This document shows, in pieces, positions 1 through 12,000 of a stretch of 64,000 nucleotides of DNA. The notes under the pieces are model-generated. The model made no database searches and was not told where the DNA came from. It saw only the letters and a program-made list of their open reading frames with translations. Position numbers and translations under genes: made by a program. This DNA is from Spirometra erinaceieuropaei (taxonomy: Eukaryota; Platyhelminthes; Cestoda; Diphyllobothriidea; Diphyllobothriidae), in contig CACRXP010000177.1 of NCBI GenBank assembly GCA_902702965.1, positions 407,948 through 471,947 of the forward strand, in the 5' to 3' direction. The stretch's first letter is position 1; each line of letters begins with the position of its first letter.

Positions 1-69
1 TTTATTGTGTGGAAAGCATGCACCTTGTAGACTGGAATCGCTAAGTGGTAATGCAACGACTGATCTGAC

Positions 70-455
70 CCAAAATTATTGGGGAATTGGGAAACTTTTT
101 CAGAACGTAAATATACGTTTTTTAGGGTATAAAATGTAAAGACAATGTTATTCTCTACCTGACAAGTAAAATATAGCATATCTGTGTGCATGTTTACCAA
201 AAAAAATATTTGAATTTATAATACCATCGAAATTCAATGTGGAAAATACATGCTACTTAAGTAGCCCTAATCAACCGAGTGTGGCTTCTATAGAAGTTCG
301 AAAAGAAGTGCATTCAAAAGCCGACATTTTGCCGAGTCCGAAATACTAAAGGATTATGTTACATGCTAATCAGTTTTACAACTCCATCTAAGTAATCCTC
401 CCTAATCGAACACGCATTTCAGAATTTCGGCCAAAATTTAATGAGATCGGTCACG

Positions 456-462
<7 letters not shown>
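70..462. mobile_element. Foldback element, subfamily B, right arm only
   Basis: This matches the right half of the element at 25179-26164, ending in GAGATCGGTCACGCACTA. The left arm lies outside the window or was lost. A (TA)n run follows directly. Confidence 0.75.

Positions 463-499
<37 letters not shown>
461..499. repeat. (TA)n microsatellite
   Basis: Pure TA repeats directly after the foldback arm. Similar short TA runs occur at 1591-1614 and 2069-2083. Confidence 0.95.
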
Positions 500-503
<4 letters not shown>

Positions 504-510
504 TGATACC

Positions 511-1483
511 NNNNNNNNNNNNNNNNNNNNNNNNNNNNNNNNNNNNNNNNNNNNNNNNNNNNNNNNNNNNNNNNNNNNNNNNNNNNNNNNNNNNNNNNNN
601 NNNNNNNNNNNNNNNNNNNNNNNNNNNNNNNNNNNNNNNNNNNNNNNNNNNNNNNNNNNNNNNNNNNNNNNNNNNNNNNNNNNNNNNNNNNNNNNNNNNN
701 NNNNNNNNNNNNNNNNNNNNNNNNNNNNNNNNNNNNNNNNNNNNNNNNNNNNNNNNNNNNNNNNNNNNNNNNNNNNNNNNNNNNNNNNNNNNNNNNNNNN
801 NNNNNNNNNNNNNNNNNNNNNNNNNNNNNNNNNNNNNNNNNNNNNNNNNNNNNNNNNNNNNNNNNNNNNNNNNNNNNNNNNNNNNNNNNNNNNNNNNNNN
901 NNNNNNNNNNNNNNNNNNNNNNNNNNNNNNNNNNNNNNNNNNNNNNNNNNNNNNNNNNNNNNNNNNNNNNNNNNNNNNNNNNNNNNNNNNNNNNNNNNNN
1001 NNNNNNNNNNNNNNNNNNNNNNNNNNNNNNNNNNNNNNNNNNNNNNNNNNNNNNNNNNNNNNNNNNNNNNNNNNNNNNNNNNNNNNNNNNNNNNNNNNNN
1101 NNNNNNNNNNNNNNNNNNNNNNNNNNNNNNNNNNNNNNNNNNNNNNNNNNNNNNNNNNNNNNNNNNNNNNNNNNNNNNNNNNNNNNNNNNNNNNNNNNNN
1201 NNNNNNNNNNNNNNNNNNNNNNNNNNNNNNNNNNNNNNNNNNNNNNNNNNNNNNNNNNNNNNNNNNNNNNNNNNNNNNNNNNNNNNNNNNNNNNNNNNNN
1301 NNNNNNNNNNNNNNNNNNNNNNNNNNNNNNNNNNNNNNNNNNNNNNNNNNNNNNNNNNNNNNNNNNNNNNNNNNNNNNNNNNNNNNNNNNNNNNNNNNNN
1401 NNNNNNNNNNNNNNNNNNNNNNNNNNNNNNNNNNNNNNNNNNNNNNNNNNNNNNNNNNNNNNNNNNNNNNNNNNNNNNNNNNN
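511..1483. other. Assembly gap (N)
   Basis: A run of 973 unknown bases, entered from a (TA)n microsatellite on the left and left through a SINE tail on the right. The repeat edges probably caused the break. Confidence 1.
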
Positions 1484-1486
1484 CTA

Positions 1487-1614
1487 CTACTAGTCGCTAT
1501 GCGACTGCCTGCGAGGGTTTAAGTATGAGCCCCAAGGCACAACGGAACGAGCATGTTCCGTAACCTGATCGGCGAGCGCCCACTGTCATAATATATATAT
1601 ATATATATATATAT
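1487..1614 (+). repeat. SINE-1 tail fragment and (TA)n
   Basis: The stretch with GGCACAACGGAACGAGCA...GAGCGCCCACTGTCATAAT matches the distal part of the SINE-1 unit (compare 47118-47165). It then runs into TA repeats at 1591-1614. Confidence 0.7.
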
Positions 1615-1639
1615 CGTTCATCATCTCCCGAAAAAGACG

Positions 1640-1960
1640 AAGAAGAAGAGAGGGCGAATCCATGGACCATATTGTATTCGAACTGACGTTTCGGAAACTT
1701 CCTCGTTTCCATCATCAGAGTTGCATAATTGTTGCACTTGCGGGTCTTGACTTATTCAGTCTTGCCGCTTGCCTCGTATTATAGCCGTGCTGGACGTACG
1801 AACTTTGACCTGCCTGTTTGCCGCTGACTGGCTTAGACCTTCCCGGAGCTGACCGCTGATAGGCCTGCGTGACCTTTGTTCCCTTTGGGGTCGGCCTAGT
1901 TGTGGTCAAATCAACATGCCGCTTGGCCCCTCCCACGTCAGCCGGTGGACTGATCGGTCG
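1640..1960 (-). mobile_element. Penelope-like element 3' flank
   Basis: On the minus strand the frame ends with HGYNTRQAARLNKSRP, also recognisable as HGYNSR at 44880-44900. It is followed by a hammerhead-like motif at 1681-1722. Penelope elements are known to carry such motifs in their flanks. No reverse transcriptase is left here. Confidence 0.6.
1681..1722 (-). ncRNA. Hammerhead-like motif (Penelope type)
   Basis: On the minus strand: AACT, CTGATGA, a six-pair stem II (GGAAAC / GTTTCC), GAAACGTC, AGTT. Stem I is AACT with AGTT. Stem III is only the palindrome ACGT, so it could close only between two molecules, as reported for minimal Penelope hammerheads. Confidence 0.72.
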
Positions 1961-2519
1961 TTGCTGTTCAGGTGAGCAGCATTCAGCTTCGCGGGCGCAT
2001 CGGTGAGACAGTGTTCAGCTTTGGTCACATGACCTCTGGCCCCCAATTCCACTCTTTTCCGTGAGCGTTATATATATATATATCCTGTATGTGAGTGATC
2101 TGCCCCGTGCACGACCGCATGTCACCCTGGCAGCGCTCTTCTCGGGTACAAACATGTGGACGGCTTTTCAAAAGAAGGGGAAAAAGCCAAACCGCTTGCC
2201 TTCAAAAGATACTGACGGTTAAGTCACAGTGGCAGTCTGTAAAGAGTTGAGGCGCTCAGCATCCCTGCCATGCTGAAGCCGTTTTGCTATGACTGAGAGG
2301 TCACATTGAGTGGGTGGCTGATAAACGTCTGCTTGAGAGACTCCTCTGCGGTGCCGTTGCTAGGGGTACTTGCAAACAAAGTAGACAACGGCGCGAAGAT
2401 ACCTCGAAATCACAAACAAATCTCGGAAAACTGCTTCACAGGACAGACAAGAATGGAAGGCAAGAAATGGGAACACGAACACCCCCGTAATACAGGCAGT
2501 CCTGAACTGAATTCCAGGA

Positions 2520-2640
2520 AGGGCACCTGTTCCAGTGCTCCTAGTCCTAATCCTAACTCTAATCCTAAGCTGAATCCAAAATTTAACCCTGACCCTGACC
2601 TACGCCTAAGGCTAAACTCCCAAGAAATTGGCTCAAGAGC
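2520..2640 (-). repeat. Degenerate telomere-like repeats
   Basis: A run of CCTAAT, CCTAAC and CCCTGA units, i.e. decayed TTAGGG on the minus strand. Of the rest of 1961-2800, I recognise nothing. Confidence 0.55.
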
Positions 2641-2799
2641 ACCAGTTACGAACGGTCGCTGTGCCCTTGGCTTGCCCAATGGGGTATTGCCCTCAAAACG
2701 GCAGTGGCCAGTTAGAAATTTGGCGTGGTTTTGTTCTGTAGTTCCGCCTGAGTAATATCCTAGGGTTAGCTTACTAAAACAATATTAGTTAGCTTAGCC

Positions 2800-3215
2800 A
2801 CTCGCTGGACTAGGAGGTAAAAGAGAGCGCAAGCAGAGACCGAAGCACGCGCAGGGAAGCGAATGAAGGTGGTGTGAAGACACTTTCCCCTGACACAGCC
2901 ACTAGCAGGATTGAGAGGATAAGGAGGGCGGAATCACAACTGGAAGGCCATGGAGGGAACCGCGTGGTAATTCACAGTGCATGTGATGGAACCGACGGAA
3001 TTCTACACCGTCCGAAAACTTCTATTAGCAAGTCAACCTCGCAACTCGCTGGATTAGGATAACAAAGAGGGGGCGAACGGGACTCGAAGCATGCGCAGGG
3101 AAGCGCGTGTGAGCTAATACCTGATGTAACCAAGACTGGCGTATAACCGCTCCTCCCTTTCGTGACACAGTCACTCGTTGGATTAGAATTGTAGGGAAGA
3201 TGCAAATCCATAATA
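2800..3215 (+). repeat. Dispersed repeat R1
   Basis: Contains GAAGCATGCGCAGGGAAGCG and the segment GGAACCGCGTGGTAATTCAC. Both return in inverted form at 7660-8060. No coding potential seen. 3216-3620 holds nothing I recognise. Confidence 0.6.
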
Positions 3216-3621
3216 TTTTTTAAGTCAGCATACTCATACTTACTAAAATGTTTTTAGAAAGCAAACTGCGTCTGGGCTTTTGTGTCTCTGTCATTTCTAT
3301 TTCTACCTGTTTGTCTGCTTTGACTGGTCGCGCCGTGACAGTGGCCATCGCTCTGCCGAATATAGATGCCGCAATAATCATCATACCGGATTTTTTTATG
3401 CTCCCCCGTCTAGGCTCACTGTTAGTGGTGCTCATTTCAGCTCCAACGTCTCCCAGACCCTGCTCTTCTTCCTGGACTAGCTGCTACACTTTTCAAGTAC
3501 AATGGTTGGGTGGCTTAAGCTCTAGCTGAATGTCATTCGGCGAGTCACAGAGTAGCCGCTAACCAAGTAACTCCCCTTGGGCTCTTCTTAATATTTGGTG
3601 ACTCTTCTTCCGACAAGGGAC

Positions 3622-3728
3622 TTCTAACCAACAGGTCGCTGAACCAAACCCCACGTGTTCTACACCCCGGGGTTCGGGTATGACTGGCTGACGATGGCGA
3701 ATAAACCAGAAATAGCTATCTCAGTCTC
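3622..3728 (+). mobile_element. SINE-1, body fragment with hammerhead-like core
   Basis: Begins CTAACCAACAGGTCGC and carries GGGTATGACTGGCTGACGA. Core: GACTGG, CTGACGA, GAAATAGCTAT, CAGTC. Only part of the tRNA-like head remains. 3730-4639 holds nothing I recognise. Confidence 0.7.
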
Positions 3729-4639
3729 CCCTTATCTTTTTCGGTGCTTTAATCTCCAATAAGCCCCCTCCTCTGCCTCGTCACCGGCCAAATTGGATGC
3801 CAGGTGCTTGTGGACTTTGGACGTCTGTCTAAATTAGGTTAAATTAGTCAGCTTGCCGACACGCATAGTCTCTGCTAGCTGGGTCATACCATTACGATGT
3901 CTGAATCCTATTAGCCGAAGTCTGCAACTAGTGCAAAAGAAGGCTGAGCGCACGCGTTGGGGCGTGAATGGCCCTTCTTCTTGGCAAGTCTTGAATTAAA
4001 CGCTATTCTACTTTAAATTCCTGGAAGTTATTTTCCAGCCTAAGTTAACCACACCGCTAATCGGCTGGCTTTAAAAGCGGCGAAATTGTGTCTTAAATTA
4101 AGAACACCGCGAAATCAGCCAATCTAAATGGTGATATTTATAAGGACGCATTAATTGGATCGTGAGCTTCGTCCGATCCCATCTCCACACAATAAAGTTT
4201 CCCCTTCTGTAAAAAAATCATGAAAATTCGGCTATATCCGGTTGTTTGTTGACTCGAACCGCACGTAAAATAGTGCCTGAAACACCGGTATTCTCAAAAC
4301 AGTTGAAGTGGGCTCACGCTCTTTAACCTCGTCTTTCCTAGAATCCTGAATAATTATCGCGGCTGCTTAAGCCCCAGTGAGACCCCAGCCACATCTACAA
4401 TCAGGGAGAGGAAGAGAAGAAGTGGGACGCCAGTTAGGAGGGTGTTGTACTCTGTAGAGAACTGCCAGATTGGTAGGATGACGGCATGTCCGACGCTACG
4501 AGAGTGGCATCCGCGAGAGTCAACTGGAGGCGGTTGACCAGGGCCTTCAGCCAGAACACGTCTGAGTCAGCTTGGAAGATGACTGGCCAGTTCGGACAGC
4601 TGCCATTGGCCGAAAACGAAAATGCTCTTGATACGCACG

Positions 4640-5638
4640 TACAGCAGGTGGGCTAACTCATGACATGTCAAGTGAAATTGCCAAATGCGTTTTTGTTTCG
4701 AAAAGATTAATTAAGTAGGTTTGTAAAACTAATCAGTCTGCAGCATAATTCTATAATAATTAATTTACTTCAGGATGTCCGCTTTCGAAACAACTTCCTT
4801 CCGGCTGCATGCAAAAACTGTACTCTGTAAAAAATGACTACTTAATAAGCATGCATTTTCCTTTTTGATTTTCGATGCCTCTAAAAGTCTAATTATACTG
4901 CATGGAAAACATGCATAAAAATATTCATTCTTTTTCTCATTCGGTAGAAAATTTCATCTTCTTCCAATTTTATACTCGAATGGAGGGTATTATTCAGTTT
5001 TCAAAAACGTTTCCGATTCCCGAATAATTTTAAACTCGCTCTGCCGTCACAGATGCATTCAGGGTTTCCAAACTACAAGCCATGTATTTTCCGTGTACGG
5101 AAATCCACACATTTCTCTACGGTATTAAGAGGAGACCATATGGGGTTCATAAAATTTAGCAGTGGATTTGATCCATATTGATAACTTTACAAGCCACATG
5201 GGTAAATGCAGAGACATGACGTTTTAGAAACGGCCATTTCATGATATTAAAAATTCTAACAATTAGAAGCTTGTTTAAACCGAATTATCTCCTTCCTTCG
5301 AGTATAAAATTGAAAGAAGACGTAATTTTCTACCGAATGAGCGAAAGAATGAATATTTTTGTGCATGTTTTCCATGAAATATAATTGGACTTCTAGGGGC
5401 TTCGAAAATCAAAGAGAAAAATGCATGCCACATAAGTTGCCATTTTTTTGCAGAGTACAGTTCTTGCATGCAACCGGAAAGAAGTTCATTCGAAAGCCGG
5501 CATCCTCAGGTAACTGAAATATTATAGAATTTAACCGCAGACTGATTAGTTTTACAAACCTATTTAATTAATCTTTTCGAAACGAAAACACATTTCGGAA
5601 TTTCATTTGACATTTAATTAGTTAGCCCATCTAATGTA
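4640..5638. mobile_element. Foldback element, subfamily A, full length
   Basis: A 999-bp element runs from TACAGCAGGTGGGCTAACTC to the inverse ending in GTTAGCCCATCTAATGTA. The left half is the reverse complement of the right half through most of its length, so the whole element can fold on itself. The CAGT-type ends after TA resemble Tc1/mariner insertion sites. No transposase frame is present. Confidence 0.88.
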
Positions 5639-5734
5639 CAAGGGGTTGTCAGAGGATCAGCGTTGCAACACGGTCAAGGCTGCAACTTCGGTCCGAGCCT
5701 ATAGACCTAGAATAAACTGATTTACTCCAAGTTC

Positions 5735-6010
5735 GCAGTTATTTTCTGAGGAAATTAAAAAAGCGACAATTTCCAAATTGGTTTAATTATCAGAAGGCAG
5801 ACGCGGAGTTTTGGGGGACCCACTGATGAGCCGAACTCCTTCGCAGCTGTGTCAAACAGCGGCAGAACACGCGTGTGTGGACTTTTGGATAGCACCTGTG
5901 CCGTTATTATCGAATCCCCCTAACCTAATGTATAAAACTAACTGCCTGTCAGCAGGTAATGAATATTACGTGGATACCCGCTGTGGCTGATGGACTCCTG
6001 CCCAAATAAT
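5735..6010. repeat. Truncated repeat shared with 22821-23370
   Basis: Shares TCTGAGGAAATTAAA, GGGGACCCACTG.TGAG.CGAACTCCT and ACGCGTGT.TGGACTTTT with 23190-23345, and the TGAATATTACG segment with 23080. It has lost one arm of the foldback. Confidence 0.55.
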
Positions 6011-6045
6011 CTTGAGTAAAAAATTTCGGTCTTAACCTATAGACA

Positions 6046-7081
6046 TTCAGTAGGTGGGCTAACTCATGAAATGTCAACCGAAATTCCGAAATGCGTTTGC
6101 GTTTCGAAAAGATTAATTGAGCAAGATTGAGTTAATTGAGCAAAATTAATTGAGCAAAATTGAGCAAATTAATTAATTGAGCAAAATTCGTCTGCCTGCA
6201 ACATAATGCTATAATATGTCAGTTGTCTCAGGATGCCGGCTTTCGAATGAACGTCCTTTCGACTGCATGTAAAAGCTGTACTCTGTAAAAATCGTCTTCT
6301 TATGTAGCATGCGTTTTTCTCACTGATTTTCGATGCCCCTAAAAGTCCGATTATATTTCATGGAAAACATGCACAAATTATTCATTCTTTTGCTCATTTG
6401 GTAGAAAATTACGTTTTCTTCCAATCTTATACTCGAAGGATGGGTGCGATTCGGTTTTCAAAACTTCTCCAATTCCCGAATTATTTTGAACCCCACCTGC
6501 CGTTACACTTGCATTCAGGGTTTCCAAACTGCAGTCCGTATATTTTCCGCGTATGGGAAAGCACATATTTCTCGACGGAAATAAAGGGGGACCATATAGG
6601 CTTCATAAAATTAAGCAGTGGATTGTTAACTTTACAAGCCACATTGGGAAATGCAAAGACATGACGATTTACAAACGGTCATTTCACGGTATTTAAAAGT
6701 TCCACAATTAGAAGCTTTTTAAAACCGAACTATGTTCTTTCTTCGAGTATGAAATTGGACGAAAACGTACGTTTCTACCCAATAAGCGAAAGAACGAATA
6801 ATTTATGCATGCTTTCCATGAAATATAAATGGACTTTTAGGGGCATCGAAAATCAACGAGAAAAAATCATGCTAATTAAGTAGTCATTTTTTACAGAGTA
6901 TAGTTTTTGCATGCAGCCGGAAAGAAGTTCGTTCGAGGGCCGGCATTCTGAGGTAACCGAAATATTATCGAATTATGTTGCAGGCTGACTGGTTTTACAA
7001 CGCTACTTAATTAATCTTTTCGAGACGAAAACGCATTTCGGCATTTCGGTTGCCATTTCATGAATTAACTCACCGGCTGTA
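6046..7081. mobile_element. Foldback element, subfamily A, full length
   Basis: Starts TTCAGTAGGTGGGCTAACTC (expected TA is TT) and ends TTAACTCACCGGCTGTA. Arms are inverted copies of each other. A short local expansion of TTAATTGAGCAAAA at 6113-6188 is private to this copy. Confidence 0.85.
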
Positions 7082-7114
7082 GCTCGCAACGAGCAAGCAA
7101 AAATATATCGTAGG

Positions 7115-7287
7115 AAGGACGTTCACCGACCGGGTTGTGGGATATGGTCGTCTCGCTGCATCATGTGGATCAAGTTAGAACCCCTACGGGCAGTCACATA
7201 GTGACAACAAATTAAGCGGGAAAAATACTCACAGTGAAAAAGGAGACTGGTATGCCCAAATCTGGCTTATTAGCTGTCATCCTTCAC
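7115..7287 (-). mobile_element. SINE-1, decayed copy
   Basis: Contains GAACCCCTACGGGCAGTCAC (tail) and GGAGACTGGTATGCCCAAATC (body) in minus orientation. The hammerhead core is too decayed to pair. Confidence 0.6.
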
Positions 7288-7659
7288 GCAAAAAGGAGGT
7301 GAACTCCAGTGCCTCAACTGAATATCGTAGGATGACGATGTAAGTGCAATTACTTTAATCAGACTCAGTGTGCTGAAGGCGACTACAGCTTCTAAATGTG
7401 TAGGTGATTCTCCACCAGCAGAATAATTTACTACGTCACATACTGAGAAGACAATGGATTTTGTTTAAATCGCTCCAATATGCGGCATCATGCACTAAAT
7501 CGAAAGACACTGCTGTACTGGAGAAAGAAATGGAGAATCAGTGGCGAGGTTTGTTCCTGCAGCCCCACTTGAGTGATACCATACAGTTGCTATCTAGAAA
7601 ATTTTGGTAAATGCGAATAAGTTGACTTTACAAATATCACGTATTTGCATCTTCGTTAC

Positions 7660-8060
7660 CATTTCAATCCAATGAGTGACTGCGTCACGGGGGAAGGGCG
7701 AATGCTTATACGCCAGCCTTGGTTACTTCAGTCATCAGTTCACACGTGCTTCCCCGCGCGAGCTTCTAGCCCTGTTTGCGTTCTCCTTATTACCCTAATC
7801 CAGTGAGTGGCCAAGAACACTTGCTAATGGAAATGTTCTGACGGTATGGAAATCCGTCGGTTCCACTTCACTGGTCATGCACTGCGAATTACCACGCGGT
7901 TCCCACAGTGGCCTTCTCTTTGTGATTACGCCCTGCTTATCCTCTACATCCAGAGAGGGACTGTGTCTGGGGGAATGGGAGTGTGTACACGTCACCTTCA
8001 CTCGCTACCCTGCTCGTGCTTCGAGATCTGCTTGAGCTCCCTTTCCCTTCCTATTTCAGT
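7660..8060 (-). repeat. Dispersed repeat R1, inverted copy
   Basis: Matches 2800-3215 in reverse orientation, including the GTGACTGCGTCAC stretch at one end and GTGAATTACCACGCGGTTCC in the middle. 7290-7660 has nothing I recognise. Confidence 0.6.
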
Positions 8061-8229
8061 AATTCGTTAAGTTAGATATGTCAATAAAAATTGCTTTAGT
8101 AAGCTGACCGTATGGTATTATTCAAGTGGGGCTGCAGAACCAGACCTCGCTGAACTAATCGGCCCTCTATAACATATTCACACAGGGCCTAGACCATGCG
8201 TTGCTGGGCTAACTAAGATGAAATGGAGA

Positions 8230-8812
8230 CCGGAGACCGTCAACTATGGGACAACTACAAATTAGCATTCGGTGCCGGAGGACTTATGAGCTCACGGTCA
8301 GCCACCCCCACGCGTCACCCATGACTATCCTTATCCTCTGCAGTGAATCCTCAGATTTGACAAGCCGATCTCAGCCACCTTACACCTGGTCTACCAGGGC
8401 GCGTACCTCGCTCATCCCGATCATTACGTCCGACGGTGAGTTGGAGTCAACAACTGGAAACCTTGTTGTGTCGCAAAGCTGGGTTTCTCGCGAGTGTCTG
8501 CACGTCAGGGCTGTCTGGTATTCGCCCACTCGGCTTTCCAGCTGGCCAATCAGATTCAAGGCCCAGACAGACGTGCCCCGCATTAAGACGCACTATCAGA
8601 TTCAGACATTTGGGACGCCGCTCTCGGGGTGTCGGACGAACCCTCGTCTGGCTGCTAACTCTCTCCAACCCCTTCTCCAGTTATTCTGTACAGAATACGT
8701 CATCATCCCAACCGGCGTCCGTCTTCTCTTTCCATTCGGGTCAGGGCCGGAAGGTCGTGGTAACCAGGTTATCAATCAAGGCCTAGGCCTCTACGATATG
8801 AGGTTAGGGTAA
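8230..8812 (+). other. GC-rich stretch with a 188-codon open frame, unknown
   Basis: An ATG at 8246 opens 188 codons to 8812. Two other frames on both strands are also open here, so the open frame may only reflect GC-rich composition. I see no domain, signal peptide or membrane segment, and no repeat partner in the window. It ends in a TTAGGG-like motif and a fragment of the telomere-like element (8805-8868). I would not call it a gene without transcript evidence. Confidence 0.2.
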
Positions 8813-8869
8813 GTATTTCGCAACCACTCAAATTACAACCGCGCATTCCCAATAGCTTTCCTTTGCGGA

Positions 8870-9460
8870 CCAAAATTCGGAAATTGTTTTTTCAATTTGA
8901 AATGAATACTTAAGTATGATTGTGGCATTCACTGTTTTGCGGTATAATCCCAAGACATTTCGGTCACATCAGAATGCTGGCTTTTGGACCGACTTCTCTC
9001 CTGCCATTTGCATAAACTAATCTCCGTAAAAATAGCTGCCTGCCCATTACGGATTTTTCGCATTTACTTTTGAGGCCCCTATGAAATGGGATATATTTTA
9101 TAAAAAAAGCGATCATTAATACTCTCGTCTGTACTCATGTGTTAGTAAATTACGTCTTCTTTAAATGTTATACTTGAAAAGAAAACATTAGGTCGGCTTT
9201 AAAAAACGTCTCCAATTCCAGAATAGTTTTGAAGCCTACCGGTCATTACAGTTACATCCAAGATTTTCAAACTACAAGCTGCATTTCTCCCTGTAGGGAA
9301 AATCATCCTTTTCTATATGCCGGTGAGTCATATAGGGCTCACAACATTTGTAACGGATGTGGGCTGTGTTGTCCACTTTATAAACAGCATCAGTAAACGC
9401 GCCGATGCGATTCTGTATGAGTGGACATTTGACGGTCTTAAAAATTCAAAAAAAAACGTC
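8870..9460. mobile_element. Old foldback element, left half
   Basis: Diverged copy related to the subfamily B left arm (CATTTCGGTCACATCAGAATG, then TGTTATACTTGAAAAGAAAA). It lacks the inverted right half. Confidence 0.6.
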
Positions 9461-9464
9461 GGTA

Positions 9465-9734
9465 AGATGTGGTTTGGTAGCCCCACCTGATGGACACAAT
9501 ACTGTTGGGGTTGGGGTTAAGGACAGGGCTTATGGTTAGGGGTTAGCACAACTATTTCTCAACCATTCGAAGTACAACCGCGCATTCCCAATGGTTTTTC
9601 TTTTGCATATAACTACTTGACCTCGTCGCCTGTGCGTCCCCCGGCCAAACCCGCAAAAACCCCTATTTCTACCGGTCCCGCATTACCAGGTGGCTGGGTT
9701 CGTTTACTTCAGGTGGGGCTACATAACCACATCT
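9465..9734 (+). mobile_element. T-element: inverted-repeat element with telomere-like core
   Basis: Ends are AGATGTGGTTTGGTAGCCCC and GGGGCTACATAACCACATCT. Inside are GGGGTTGGGGTTAAGG-type repeats and the conserved CAACCATTCGAAGTACAACC. It is bounded like a small non-autonomous DNA transposon. 9735-11390 beyond it holds nothing I recognise. Confidence 0.78.
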
Positions 9735-11394
9735 GACCCCTTTATCAATCACAGGCAGTGGACAGAATACGCGATGAAACCCTCTTTCAAGAAGTACGCA
9801 AATGAACTCTGGGAACTATTCACATAGGAAACTTTGTATTTTGGTAATCAGCTGTTACAGTGGCAGATGCCCTCGGGGGGTTCTCTTTCCTCACCCCAAG
9901 ACGAAGGAGTAAAAATAATCTAGAAAGATGGGAGAGGGGGGGCCAAGGTAGAATACAAAGATCATGCAAAATCGTATCAAAATGGAAATACATGGCAATC
10001 GGTGGCATACACATGCTCAGTACATAAGTCCAAGCGCAAGGACTCTTGGGGGGGGAGGGGGTAGGGGGGGAGGGAGACCGTACACCACTAGGGAATTTGA
10101 ATTGGATCAGGACTGCGACTGCAAGTGAGGACGCAGGGGGATTGTTCTGGGGGAACCTATTCCTTTGTCGTCAATGTAGAGGCTGAATAGGAACGCATTC
10201 ATAAACACGTGATTCAGGCAGACGGGTGCGACTATGAGAGGCGCTCGGCGCTGCCGCACAAGTAGGATTTGGCCTTCCAGCGGGTGCATCCTCGGTTGGC
10301 GGAAGAAAATACTGATGTTGTTCACAGCGTGCTTGGAGCATGGACTATTTGACGGGGAGACCGCCTAGAAGGTTAGATTTCGACACGCTCCTGTTCCTTC
10401 GCAAGAACCTCTCGCAGCTCTTCGTCTTAAAGAAAAAGTGGGCGGTAGTTAAGTGCGAAGGGATGAAAGTAGTCTGCGGGTAAGCGGAGGGGGGGTGGTT
10501 ACTTTTCAAAGGCGAACGGCAGAGAATCTAACGGCTACTTTTAACTTATAGGGACAATTTAAGCGACAAATTCTCTAATTTTCATCCTGGTCAGAGCATC
10601 GTCGTTATCGTCTCCTTTTTAACTTTTTTCTTCTCCTTCTTCATCCTCCTCCTCATTTTATCTTTACCATTACTATAATCGGCAACGGTATAGAGAAAGA
10701 CCCCACTTAACCATCGGTAGACTGTGAATTGTGTCATATGGGGTTTTATCTTGACATACATTTGCAGGCTGTTGCAGAAATTACACTGACAACAACTATT
10801 ACTTCCCACGGCCTCACACCTTATCTCAAAATCCGTAATTTTGTGAAATTTACTTTTTGTTTATTGTCTAATTACTACTCTCATTTCCGTTGTCGTACAA
10901 TGGCGAAGGATAATACTTTCGGCATAAGTCCAGGCAATTTCCGTGTCTTCTTTCATTTTGTCAGCTTACTGTCCAGTGCTCTGCTCTACTCATAAAGCTC
11001 CGTTTACCATAAATCAGGTATGGCACGATCCAGAGTCTACTGAGAGTTAATTGGGGTCCTCCACTATACCGCTGCCCTATTATCTTCTGAAACGACGGTC
11101 TGGACCCCACTTGTTCTCCTCCATCCGATTAAAACTTAAGAAATATGAAATATCATAAAATTTAACACAAATACACAGCTAGGCAGCGACAGCTAAGCTG
11201 ACAGAAAGGAAACCAGAAGGTTTTACGAGTCACCTCCGTGGCGCAGTCCAATTTTGTCATTGTCTGGCATAATTGAATCCCAATAATCTTTGAGAATAAC
11301 ATTTCCGACAAAGACAGGGGAGACAGGAACGAAAACGAAGGTAAATCCAGAAAACCGAGATTTCAGGACGGAGGACCACGGTACAATGAGCCTT

Positions 11395-11460
11395 CACAAG
11401 GTAGATCAGATCAGATCAGATTGAGGGAAAGGTATGCAAGCGCCTTTCAATTCCCTTTTT
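11395..11460 (-). mobile_element. CR1-like 3' end with (CTGAT)n tail
   Basis: On the minus strand CGCTTGCATACCTTTCCCTC is followed by AATCTGATCTGATCTGATC. This resembles the 3' end of the CR1-like element at 15630-15677 but with a different tandem tail. 11460-12000 shows nothing else. Confidence 0.6.
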
Positions 11461-12000
11461 CATGCCGCGGGACTGATGCATCGTAGACTTCTACATTTCC
11501 CATGTCTTTATGCGCCAAAGTCAAGGATGCAGTAATGAACAAAAGGTTGGCAACCGGAGACAGACACTATCAAAAGAAGGCCTAAGGCTTTCAGATGTCT
11601 GGGGAGTTTCAGGCAACAGAAATCTAAGCGAATGCTTCGTGACTTCAGACCACAGAAACCTAGTCGAATTCAGCGGTACCTCAGTTAACAGAAATTTAAG
11701 CTAATGCTTTGAAACAAGGGTACAGCTTATGTCTAGGTTTCGAAGTGAAACTCAGCCTTTGTAGAAGTTGTTCTAAGCGTTTTGTTTGCTAGAACATTGG
11801 TCTTTCTGGACTCGCATGAAGTCCACGTTCTGCGAAAGTGGTGTTGTAAATTGTTGACAATGCAAATATTACTGTCTGGAATTCAACTTTTAAACTCCGG
11901 TTGGCTGCAAGAGCATCCAGAGTGCGGAAATCTCGAAGAATAAAAAACCCTTGGAGAAAGAAAGGTAGTTTTCCTTTTTTGATGAATCAGCAAAGTGTTG

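Noticed and set aside
503..1522. 339-codon frame
   Set aside because: Almost entirely the N gap.
5820..5870. CTGATGAG near CGAAC as a hammerhead
   Set aside because: No GAAA follows and stems do not pair. The related stretch at 23262 reads CTGCTGAG.
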